Shown here one piece after another: positions 1 to 6,819 of a DNA stretch of 10,003 bases. The stretch comes from Paludibacteraceae bacterium (lineage in GTDB: Bacteria; Bacteroidota; Bacteroidia; Bacteroidales; Paludibacteraceae): positions 1 through 10,003 of the forward strand of contig CANFFA010000059.1 in NCBI GenBank assembly GCA_947445425.1, given 5' to 3'. The translations under genes were made by a program, and so were the position numbers. Within the stretch, counting starts at the first letter, position 1, and each line of letters begins with the position of its first letter. The notes under the pieces are model-generated. The model ran no database searches and was not told where the DNA came from. It saw nothing but the letters and a program-made list of their open reading frames with translations.

Positions 1-285
1 ATTTAATTAAGTTCTTAGTTCGTGAGAAAATACAAAATCTAATGTTAACTGATCTAGCATGATTCTTCATTTTTTAGTTATTGATTATACTCGCTTGTAA
101 TTATTAATTTGCTGTAAAAATTATTAAAGAATTATTTCCTTAATTGATTGTTAAATGAAAAAAAAAACGGATATTTGTATAATGTATTTTTTTAAAGGTG
201 TTTTTTAATAAGTTTTTGATATATACGTATTTAGGTCTTTGTACATTACTGTTTTTAAAGGTGAAGAATTATTTAAACTCAAAAT
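1..285. other. AT-rich gene-free leader region
   Basis: No open frame with coding character is visible on either strand. The stretch is strongly AT-rich with poly-A and poly-T runs, for example an A-rich run around 158-167. I see no convincing hairpin terminator for a gene to the left. It probably holds the promoter and 5' leader of the gene starting at 286, whose best candidate promoter is listed separately. Confidence 0.6.
148..177 (+). promoter_or_regulatory. weak Bacteroidota-type promoter candidate for the carboxyltransferase-like gene
   Basis: A TTG at 148-150 lies 19 bases upstream of GATATTTG at 170-177. The latter matches the TAnnTTTG -7 core at five of six defined positions, and the spacing fits the -33/-7 arrangement of the Bacteroidota primary sigma factor. 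It would give a leader of roughly 100 nt before the ATG at 286. In such AT-rich DNA a chance match is quite possible. Confidence 0.3.
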
Positions 286-2049
286 ATGAAGGAAATTAAA
301 TTCAGCTTGGTTTATCGTGATATGTGGCAATCATCCGGTAAGTATGTTCCAAGGAAAGATCAATTGGCTCTGATTGCACCCGTAATTATTGAGATGGGTT
401 GTTTTGCTCGTGTGGAAACCAATGGTGGTGCTTCTGAGCAAGTCAACCTTTTGTATGGAGAAAATCCAAATGAAGCAGTACGTACTTTTACGAAGCCTTT
501 CAATAAAGTGGGTATTCAAACCCATATGTTGGATAGAGGTTTGAATGGATTACGGATGAATCCTGTTCCTGCCGATGTACGTGAATTAATGTACAAGGTT
601 AAAAAAGCACAAGGGGTGGACATTACTCGGATTTTTTGCGGATTAAATGATGTGACCAATATTATACCGTCTATCCACTATGCAAAGGCTTCAGGGATGA
701 TTGCGCAAGCAACCATGTGTATTACCCATTCTGAAATTCATACGGCTGAGTATTATATAAACATGTCGGAACAACTTATTGAAGCAGGTGCTGACGAAAT
801 TTGTTTGAAAGATATGGCGGGTATTGGTCGTCCTGAAACTTTAGGTAAGATTGTAAAAGCAATTAAAACAGCTCATCCACATATTATTGTGCAGTATCAT
901 GGCCATACTGGTCCAGGTTTTTCTGTAGCTTCCATGTTGGAAGTTGCACGCGCAGGAGTTGATTATCTGGATGTTGCCATAGAACCACTCTCTTGGGGTA
1001 TGGTACATCCAGATGTGATTACGATTCAAGCCATGTTGAAGGATGCTGGATTTAAAGTGCCAGAAATAAATATGAATGCTTACATGGAAGCCAGAAGATT
1101 AACACAAAGTTTTGTGGATGATTTCTTGGGCTATTTCATGGATGAGCGAAATAAATTCATGACTTCATTATTGGTGGGTTGTGGGTTGCCAGGTGGTATG
1201 ATGGGTTCTTTGATGGCAGATTTGAAGGGTATGCACCAAGCCATTAATTCTTATTTGAAAGAGAATAATAAAAAAGAATTGAGCATAGATGAGTTGTTGG
1301 TAAAACTTTTTGATGAGGTGAAATATATTTGGCCTAAGCTGGGTAATCCTCCTTTGGTAACACCATTTAGCCAATATGTGAAAAATATTGCATTGATGAA
1401 CGTGATGTTCTTGATCAAAGGCCAAGCGCGTTGGAGCATGGTGGATAAAAACAGTTGGGATATGATTTTGGGTAAGGCAGGAAAGTTACCTGGTAAGTTA
1501 GATGCTGAAATTATTGCTTTGGCTGAAAAAAACAAATTTGTTTTCTTTGAAGGAAACCCGCAGGAAAATTATCCAAATGAGTTGCCGCAATATATTGAAG
1601 AGATGAAAACCCTTGGATGGGACAGAGGTCAGGACGATGAAGAGTTGTTTGAATTTGCCATGCACGATAAGCAATACCGTGATTTTAAATCGGGGGCTGC
1701 GAAAAAACGTTTTGAAGGTGAATTAGAAGCGGCCATAAAAGAAAAGTATGCAAATCAAGCTATTGAAATACCTGATTTGCGAGCGTTGAAGTATCCAAAT
1801 GCACAGCCCTTGGTCTCAAACGCAACAGGTCGTGTATTGTGGGAAGTTGATTTTAACGAAGTTTCAGTTGAACCTGTACACGGTAAAGTCGTAAAAGAAT
1901 ATGATACGGTTTGTACTGTTCAAACCAATTATGGTTTGGAGCACATTGGTAGTTTTTGCAATGGTCGTATTGTAGGAATTGAGAAAAAACAAGGTGAAAT
2001 CGTTCGTAAAGGCGAGGTGTTGGCCTATATTGAAATGAAGGCAGTATAA
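286..2049 (+). CDS. carboxyltransferase-domain protein (OadA/PycB/5S-like) with degenerate biotinyl domain
   Basis: The family comprises oxaloacetate decarboxylase alpha chain, pyruvate carboxylase subunit B and transcarboxylase 5S. These are cytoplasmic TIM-barrel enzymes that move CO2 between biotin and a 2-oxoacid. Visible landmarks are the start motif RDMWQS with metal ligand Asp12, Arg84 in LDRGLNG, Lys175 in CLKDMAG (the carbamylated metal-binding lysine of the family), His205 and His207 in YHGHTG, and the PGG loop at 302-304. A conserved PYC/OADA region follows, with LVTPFSQYVKN at 357-367 and a neighbouring NVM. A lipoyl/biotinyl-like domain occupies about 514-583. Two residues are odd. 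Family motif PGG-x-x-T/S reads PGGMMG, so Gly307 replaces the catalytic Thr/Ser. The biotinyl EAMKM motif aligns with QTNYG (546-550), so Tyr549 replaces the biotin-bearing lysine. The length of 587 is normal for OadA and the frame is intact, so it is not an obvious pseudogene. No biotin carboxylase, carrier protein or OadB/OadG is adjacent. Family membership is firm; activity and substrate are unknown, and an automatic 'pyruvate carboxylase subunit B' label would be unsafe. Confidence 0.85.
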   Translation: MKEIKFSLVYRDMWQSSGKYVPRKDQLALIAPVIIEMGCFARVETNGGASEQVNLLYGENPNEAVRTFTKPFNKVGIQTHMLDRGLNGLRMNPVPADVRELMYKVKKAQGVDITRIFCGLNDVTNIIPSIHYAKASGMIAQATMCITHSEIHTAEYYINMSEQLIEAGADEICLKDMAGIGRPETLGKIVKAIKTAHPHIIVQYHGHTGPGFSVASMLEVARAGVDYLDVAIEPLSWGMVHPDVITIQAMLKDAGFKVPEINMNAYMEARRLTQSFVDDFLGYFMDERNKFMTSLLVGCGLPGGMMGSLMADLKGMHQAINSYLKENNKKELSIDELLVKLFDEVKYIWPKLGNPPLVTPFSQYVKNIALMNVMFLIKGQARWSMVDKNSWDMILGKAGKLPGKLDAEIIALAEKNKFVFFEGNPQENYPNELPQYIEEMKTLGWDRGQDDEELFEFAMHDKQYRDFKSGAAKKRFEGELEAAIKEKYANQAIEIPDLRALKYPNAQPLVSNATGRVLWEVDFNEVSVEPVHGKVVKEYDTVCTVQTNYGLEHIGSFCNGRIVGIEKKQGEIVRKGEVLAYIEMKAV

Positions 2050-2149
2050 GATAAGTATTAAAGTGTAAATAATTTAATACTAGTGATTTGTAATGAGATT
2101 AAATTTATTTGAAAGCAATTTTAAAGGCTTTGTTAACTGTTACTAATAT

Positions 2150-2179
2150 AAAAGAGACCTTGTTTTCAGGGTCTCTTTT
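2150..2179 (+). terminator. hairpin terminator after the carboxyltransferase-like gene
   Basis: A perfect 10-bp stem pairs AAAAGAGACC (2150-2159) with GGTCTCTTTT (2170-2179) around a 10-nt loop. The T-rich tail runs on as GTTGTTGTT. It sits 100 nt after the stop at 2049, so it separates this gene from the permease. Its A/T-flanked arms could also stop transcription from the other side. Confidence 0.85.
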
Positions 2180-2222
2180 GTTGTTGTTAGGCATTAGGTT
2201 TTCGTATCTAAATTCAAGATAA

Positions 2223-2255
2223 TTGACTATAATTGAATAAAAAAAACTACTTTTG
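2223..2255 (+). promoter_or_regulatory. Bacteroidota-type promoter candidate for the permease
   Basis: TACTTTTG at 2248-2255 matches the TAnnTTTG -7 consensus exactly. A TTG at 2223-2225 lies 22 bases upstream and can serve as the -33 element. The predicted transcript would start just after 2260, giving a leader of about 80 nt to the ATG at 2341. The site lies downstream of the terminator at 2150-2179, as expected for an independent unit. Confidence 0.6.
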
Positions 2256-2340
2256 TAACTAAAATATAGAATTAATAATCAAAATGTGCATCTAAAAAGT
2301 CTAATTGACAATTTTAAATGCCCCTAAAATTTTCATAGTG

Positions 2341-3795
2341 ATGAGAAAATTGCTTTTAAAGAAAACTTTGGCCGAGCTGAACAAGCAGGCAGATAGTGAA
2401 AATAATGGTTTGAAGCGTCATTTAAGTGCGATGAATCTTACTTTGTTAGGGGTCGGATGTGTGATTGGTGCCGGTATTTTTGTACTTACTGGCACTGCTG
2501 CTCAAATGCATGCAGGTCCAGCAGTGGCTTTATCCTTTATTGTTTCAGCATTTGGTTGTTTGTTGGCAGGCTTGTGTTATGCGGAGTTTGCTTCTATGAT
2601 TCCAGTTTCTGGTAGTGCATATACTTATGGCTATGCTACTATGGGTGAATTTGTTGCTTGGATCATTGGTTGGGATTTGATTTTGGAATACCTTTTTGGA
2701 TCTGCAACCGTTGCAGTGGGGTGGTCGGGTTATGTTACAAGCTTTTTGAAAGATTGGGGGATTAATTTACCAGCTTCTATTAGTCAAAGTCCTTTTGTTT
2801 ATGATCACAGTGGTTGGCATACGACGGGCGCAATTGTAAATTTTCCGGCAATTTTTATTATTCTAATAATGACAGCCTTATTAGTCATCGGAATTAAAGA
2901 ATCTGCTAAGTTCAATAATGCCATAGTTTTGGTGAAGGTTATTGTCATCCTACTTTTTATTGGTTTTGGAATTTCTCACATAGATGTTCAAAACTGGACG
3001 CCTTTTATTCCTGAAAATACAGGTGTTTGGGGACAGTATGGTTGGTCGGGGATTTTAACAGGAGCAGGTGTAGTATTCTTTGCTTACATTGGATTTGATG
3101 CAGTATCTACAATGTCGCAAGAAGCGAAAAATCCAAAAAGAGATATGCCAATGGCCATCCTTTCTTCACTAGTGATTTGTACTGTGTTGTATATAGGTGT
3201 AAGTCTTACCTTGACTGGTATTGTTAATTATAAAGATCTAAATGTTTCTGCACCCATCGCTTTGGCCATTGATAGAGCAGGGGCTAGTTTAGTTTGGTTA
3301 CGTCCTATTATTAAAGTAGGTGCTATTGCGGGATTGAGTTCGGTAGTGTTGGTTTTATTATTGGGACAATCACGTATTTTTTATGCCATGTCCAGTGATG
3401 GTTTGTTATGGAAAAGTTTCTCTAAAACGCATAAAAAATTTAAAACACCTCACATAGCAACCCTTGTTACTGGCGCTTTTGCAGCCTTTTTTGCGGGTAT
3501 ATTTCCGATCGGTTTATTAGGTGAATTGGTCTCTATTGGTACACTTTTGGCCTTTGTGATTGTTTGTGTAGGAATTTTGATCCTTCGAAAAACAGAGCCC
3601 AATGCACCTCGTCCATTCAAAACACCTTGGGTACCATTGGTGCCTATTCTTGGCGCTTTGGTTTGTTTTGCTCAAATGGCATCCTTGCCAACAGATACTT
3701 GGGTACGATTGATAATCTGGATGTTCATCGGATTTGTAATTTATTTTACTTACGGAAGAAAGCATAGTCATGCTAGAAAAAGGAGTAAGAAGTAG
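2341..3795 (+). CDS. APC-superfamily amino acid permease (CAT/YfnA-like)
   Basis: This is a cytoplasmic-membrane secondary transporter predicted to import amino acids by ion or proton coupling. The product from this ATG is 484 residues with about 12 hydrophobic segments. The first segment carries the unwound substrate-binding motif VIGAGIF (41-47). GFDAVSTMSQEAKNP (261-275) and RIFYAMSSDGLLW (about 345-357) are typical of the cationic amino acid transporter (CAT) subfamily, to which Bacillus YfnA belongs. The N-terminus before the first helix is hydrophilic and the C-terminus is very basic (GRKHSHARKRSKK). I chose ATG 2341 over an in-frame TTG at 2305 because the family homology begins close to LKRHLSAMN and the TTG extension resembles nothing. 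It stands alone between two hairpins. The substrate cannot be read from the sequence: CAT-subfamily members range from cationic to broad-specificity, so a 'cationic' label would be a guess. Confidence 0.9.
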   Translation: MRKLLLKKTLAELNKQADSENNGLKRHLSAMNLTLLGVGCVIGAGIFVLTGTAAQMHAGPAVALSFIVSAFGCLLAGLCYAEFASMIPVSGSAYTYGYATMGEFVAWIIGWDLILEYLFGSATVAVGWSGYVTSFLKDWGINLPASISQSPFVYDHSGWHTTGAIVNFPAIFIILIMTALLVIGIKESAKFNNAIVLVKVIVILLFIGFGISHIDVQNWTPFIPENTGVWGQYGWSGILTGAGVVFFAYIGFDAVSTMSQEAKNPKRDMPMAILSSLVICTVLYIGVSLTLTGIVNYKDLNVSAPIALAIDRAGASLVWLRPIIKVGAIAGLSSVVLVLLLGQSRIFYAMSSDGLLWKSFSKTHKKFKTPHIATLVTGAFAAFFAGIFPIGLLGELVSIGTLLAFVIVCVGILILRKTEPNAPRPFKTPWVPLVPILGALVCFAQMASLPTDTWVRLIIWMFIGFVIYFTYGRKHSHARKRSKK

Positions 3796-3803
3796 ATTTT
3801 AAG

Positions 3804-3842
3804 AATGACCTTGTTTTTTCGATTTGAGAAAATGAGGTCATT
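3804..3842 (+). terminator. long hairpin between the permease and menF
   Basis: An 8-bp outer stem pairs AATGACCT (3804-3811) with AGGTCATT (3835-3842). Inside it a second stem pairs TTTTC (3816-3820) with GAAAA (3828-3832) around a 7-nt loop. The following sequence TATTAGTT is only weakly T-rich. It starts 8 nt after the permease stop and ends 25 nt before the menF start. It may be the permease terminator, but it could also act as a leaky terminator or attenuator for menF, since little room is left for a separate menF promoter. Confidence 0.6.
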
Positions 3843-3867
3843 TATTAGTTCGTATTAAGGCAATAAA

Positions 3868-4965
3868 ATGAAATTATCAGAAGCATTAAAAGATAAATTA
3901 TCAGGAATTCTAGGTGTTTGCATACAACAGAATCTCCCGTTTTTTAGTTATAGAATGCCTTTTAGTAAGGAGATTGTAACTGGAATTCAAATGTCACAAT
4001 CTCTTAAGACTTTCACAAGTTTTGACGATTTACCTCAGGGATTTATTGTTGCTCCATTTGATATTGGTAGTTCTACGGAATCGCTTTTTATACAAGCTGA
4101 CATTTCTTTTAATAATAATGATATTCTTCCCGATCAAATAGAACAAGTAATAAATTGTTCTTTCGAGCTTAAGAAAGAAGAAACGATACCCTTTGAAATT
4201 TCAAAAGCGAACTATCTTTTTCAAGCGAATGAAATAATTGATGCCCTTAATACCAATAGTTTGCAGAAAGTAGTTCTGTCTAGGGTTCTCAATAGTGATT
4301 GCTCCAATAAAGATCAAGCACCTCAGCTTTTCGAAAAACTCACCCAAATTTACCCCCATGCCTTCGTATCTATTTTTCATATTCCTGGTAAAGGCGTGTG
4401 GGTAGGAGCGACCCCTGAAACTTTGTTGTTGACGCATGCCGATGGAATTGAAACGATGTCCTTGGCCGCAACAAAAGCTATCCATTCAACACAAGATTGG
4501 ACACAAAAAGAGCGTCAAGAGCAACAGATGGTGAGTGATTTTGTTGAAAATGTGCTGCATGATTTCCCTTTTGAGGAAATTTGTATTGAAGGTCCTTTGG
4601 AGCAACAAGCTGGAAATGTTAATCACCTGATGACGAAATATAACTGCAAGGGAAAATTAGATGCTGAGAATATATTATCACTCATCACAAAGCTTCATCC
4701 AACTCCTGCCGTTTGTGGAATTCCTAAAGAAACTGTCATGCAATTAATTAGGGAAAAAGAACAGCATCAGCGTGAGTATTATGCAGGTTATTTAGGTCCT
4801 GTTGATGCTAATAGTCAACAATTATTTGTAAACTTACGTTGTATGAAGTTGACTTCTAATTCAGTAAGTTTTTTTGTTGGTGGTGGAATTACAGCTCAAT
4901 CAAAAGCAGAAGAGGAGTGGCAAGAAACTTGTTTGAAGTTGGAAACATTGAAAAGAATACTTTAG
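3868..4965 (+). CDS. menF: isochorismate synthase MenF
   Basis: This is the first committed enzyme of menaquinone synthesis, a cytoplasmic Mg2+-dependent enzyme converting chorismate to isochorismate. The C-terminal two thirds is a chorismate-binding domain. It has KVVLSR with the predicted general base Lys134, GATPE (180-184) with the predicted general acid Glu184, EQQMVSD (from Glu218), HPTPAVCG (277-284), YYAGYLGPVD (304-313), and AEEEWQE (347-353) with a predicted metal-binding Glu. At 365 residues it is shorter than E. coli MenF (431), with the loss in the poorly conserved N-terminal part. The usual LAGT/LAGS motif reads LAAT (199-202). Related chorismate enzymes (salicylate, anthranilate or aminodeoxychorismate synthase) share this fold, but menD follows 12 nt after the stop, which makes MenF by far the best call. 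The start ATG is the first of the frame and lies 25 nt after the upstream hairpin. Confidence 0.93.
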   Translation: MKLSEALKDKLSGILGVCIQQNLPFFSYRMPFSKEIVTGIQMSQSLKTFTSFDDLPQGFIVAPFDIGSSTESLFIQADISFNNNDILPDQIEQVINCSFELKKEETIPFEISKANYLFQANEIIDALNTNSLQKVVLSRVLNSDCSNKDQAPQLFEKLTQIYPHAFVSIFHIPGKGVWVGATPETLLLTHADGIETMSLAATKAIHSTQDWTQKERQEQQMVSDFVENVLHDFPFEEICIEGPLEQQAGNVNHLMTKYNCKGKLDAENILSLITKLHPTPAVCGIPKETVMQLIREKEQHQREYYAGYLGPVDANSQQLFVNLRCMKLTSNSVSFFVGGGITAQSKAEEEWQETCLKLETLKRIL

Positions 4966-4977
4966 TTGAAAATAATT

Positions 4978-6681
4978 ATGTCCACCACTACCGATAAAAA
5001 AACCGTTCAAATCATCGTTGCACTTTGCGCTCAAAAGGGTGTTAAGCATGTTGTTGTTTCGCCAGGTTCCCGCAATGCACCCTTGTCGATTGCTTTTAAT
5101 CGTGAGGAGCATATTGAGTGTTATGTAATTGTGGATGAGCGAAGTGCAGCCTTTTTTGCATTGGGTTTGGCACAAAAAACAGGGGAGGCTGTGGCATTGG
5201 TTTGTACATCCGGTACTGCTTTGTTAAATTATGCACCTGCGATAGCGGAAGCTTTTTATCAGCGAATTCCATTGATTGTACTTTCGGCGGATAGACCTAT
5301 TGAATGGATAGGGCAGGATGATAGTCAGGCAATTAACCAGCATCAAGTATTTGCTAATTTTACAAAATACAATTGCCAATTGCCCGTTGATATTAATTGT
5401 GAAGATGAAGCTTGGCATGTGAATCGTTCTGTTAATGAAGCCATCAATTTGGCTGTTTCTGGTAGAAAAGGACCTGTGCATATCAATATTCCGCTGCGTG
5501 AACCCCTTTATGGTACCACTCCCCAAAACAATCTTCCTCAAAGGGTTTTTAATCAAATTGAATCCAATAGTAAGCTTGCAGAATCTGACATTCAAGATCT
5601 AAAAAATAGATTTAGTAAGACCCCTAAAATTATGATTCTTGTCGGTATTTTACCTGCGCAAGAAAAGGAGTCTTTTGAAGCTGTTATAAGTCAAATTGAA
5701 AAGATAGGGAATGTTATTGTTTTGGCTGAACCCATTTCCAATATACAAACCCCCATGTCTATAAGGACTATTGATAGAGTCTTGAATGTAATTTCGGCGG
5801 ATGAAGCCGAAGTATTTAGTCCAGATTTATTAATCAGTTTTGGAGGAGCATTGGTTTCCAAACAGATTAAGACTTTTTTGAAAAACAATCCTCCCAAAGA
5901 GCATTGGTATATAGGAAAAGGGGAAACACATATTGATACTTTTCGCCAATTGACGGCACTGATTCAAGTGGAACCATTCACTTTTTTGGAACAGTTTTTT
6001 GCAAATTATACAGATTTAGGGAATGACTATGCTTCACAATGGGAAGTAAAAGCTCATATTGCTTTGCAACGTCATAATCATTTTATGGCTTCAGCTCCTT
6101 GGAGCGATTTAAAAGCATTTGAAGTTATAAACAGTGCATTGCCCCAAGATACTGATTTACAGTTGGGCAATAGTTCAGCTGTGCGTTATGCTCATTTATT
6201 TTCTCAAGCTAAACTGAATAGTATTCAATGCAATAGAGGTACGAGTGGTATTGATGGTTCCACCTCTACGGCTGCAGGTGCAGCATGGGTCAGTGATGTG
6301 ATGACGACCTTTATCAGCGGTGATATCAGCTTCTTTTACGATTCAAATGCATTGTGGAATAAATATCTTTCAGCCAATTTACGCATCATTGTAATGAAAA
6401 ATGGTGGCGGAAGTTTATTTCGATTTATTCCAGGTCCTTCAGATGTGGAAGAGCTGGACGAATATTTTGAAACAGCGCAAGAATTTAACATTGAGAAAAT
6501 GGCTTCGCTTTACGAATTGCCTTTTTATAGTGCAAGTTCCGAAGAGGAGTTAATATCTATTTTGCCACAGTTTTATGCCACACATAACAAGGTAGTAATC
6601 CTAGAAGTCAATACTCCACGTTTAGAAAACGACCAGGTGTTAAAGGGATATTTTAGGGAAATGAAAAAAATGTGCCAATAG
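4978..6681 (+). CDS. menD: SEPHCHC synthase MenD (2-succinyl-5-enolpyruvyl-6-hydroxy-3-cyclohexene-1-carboxylate synthase)
   Basis: MenD is a thiamine-diphosphate enzyme that decarboxylates 2-oxoglutarate and adds the resulting succinyl-semialdehyde unit to isochorismate, the MenF product. The N-terminal pyrimidine-binding domain has VVVSPGSRNAPL (25-36) and DERSAAFFALGLA (53-65), where Glu54 is the expected cofactor-activating glutamate. The central domain follows. The C-terminal pyrophosphate domain has NRGTSGIDGSTSTAAG (419-434) and the ThDP/Mg motif GDISFFYDSN (448-457), then IVMKNGGG. The length of 567 residues is normal for MenD. I start at ATG 4978 rather than an in-frame TTG at 4966, because the latter touches the menF stop and adds only MKII. 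The spacing to menF is 12 nt, so co-transcription is likely. The last three residues (Met-Cys-Gln) and the stop codon come from the octamer repeat that follows. Confidence 0.96.
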   Translation: MSTTTDKKTVQIIVALCAQKGVKHVVVSPGSRNAPLSIAFNREEHIECYVIVDERSAAFFALGLAQKTGEAVALVCTSGTALLNYAPAIAEAFYQRIPLIVLSADRPIEWIGQDDSQAINQHQVFANFTKYNCQLPVDINCEDEAWHVNRSVNEAINLAVSGRKGPVHINIPLREPLYGTTPQNNLPQRVFNQIESNSKLAESDIQDLKNRFSKTPKIMILVGILPAQEKESFEAVISQIEKIGNVIVLAEPISNIQTPMSIRTIDRVLNVISADEAEVFSPDLLISFGGALVSKQIKTFLKNNPPKEHWYIGKGETHIDTFRQLTALIQVEPFTFLEQFFANYTDLGNDYASQWEVKAHIALQRHNHFMASAPWSDLKAFEVINSALPQDTDLQLGNSSAVRYAHLFSQAKLNSIQCNRGTSGIDGSTSTAAGAAWVSDVMTTFISGDISFFYDSNALWNKYLSANLRIIVMKNGGGSLFRFIPGPSDVEELDEYFETAQEFNIEKMASLYELPFYSASSEEELISILPQFYATHNKVVILEVNTPRLENDQVLKGYFREMKKMCQ

Positions 6682-6750
6682 GATAATGTGCCAATGTGCC
6701 AATAAAAAAATAGGCCAATAGGATAATATGCTAATGTGCCAATATAAATA
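6663..6750. repeat. 8-bp-periodic repeat, two 40-bp units, at the menD/menB junction
   Basis: From 6671 to 6742 the sequence reads as nine consecutive octamers: TGTGCCAA, TAGGATAA, TGTGCCAA, TGTGCCAA, TAAAAAAA, TAGGCCAA, TAGGATAA, TATGCTAA, TGTGCCAA. A GAAAAAAA octamer precedes at 6663 and a degenerate one (TATAAATA) follows at 6743. Every five octamers form a 40-bp higher-order unit. Within these, 6671-6704 and 6711-6744 agree at 30 of 34 positions. No open frame or hairpin explains it. I recall similar octamer tracts as common intergenic repeats in Bacteroidota, but cannot cite a named family. The function is unknown. Confidence 0.85.
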
Positions 6751-6819
6751 ACTACATAACCAACAAAAGAATAGAGTCGTTTCTTAAGACTTTAGCCCTT
6801 TGACATTAGATAATAAAAT

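Noticed and set aside
178..183. TATAAT string resembling a sigma-70 -10 box
   Set aside because: Bacteroidota promoters use a different -7 core, and TATAAT is expected by chance in DNA this AT-rich.
1900..2060. Frameshift that might hide a normal biotinyl domain
   Set aside because: The second half of the domain aligns in frame to its natural end (LAYIE) and no alternative frame offers an EAMKM-like motif, so the missing lysine is not a simple frameshift effect.
2305..2340. TTG start extending the permease by 12 residues
   Set aside because: The extension (beginning TILNAPK) resembles nothing in the family, and ATG 2341 gives a normal N-terminus at a sensible distance from the promoter candidate.
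4966..4977. TTG start directly after the menF stop for menD
   Set aside because: It adds only four residues before ATG 4978, and MenD homology starts well after that ATG.
5224..5595. 123-residue open frame on the minus strand opposite menD
   Set aside because: It is antisense to a conserved part of MenD and has no family features.
6663..6750. CRISPR array at the octamer repeat
   Set aside because: The repeats are tandem octamers with no unique spacers of constant length, and no cas genes are present.
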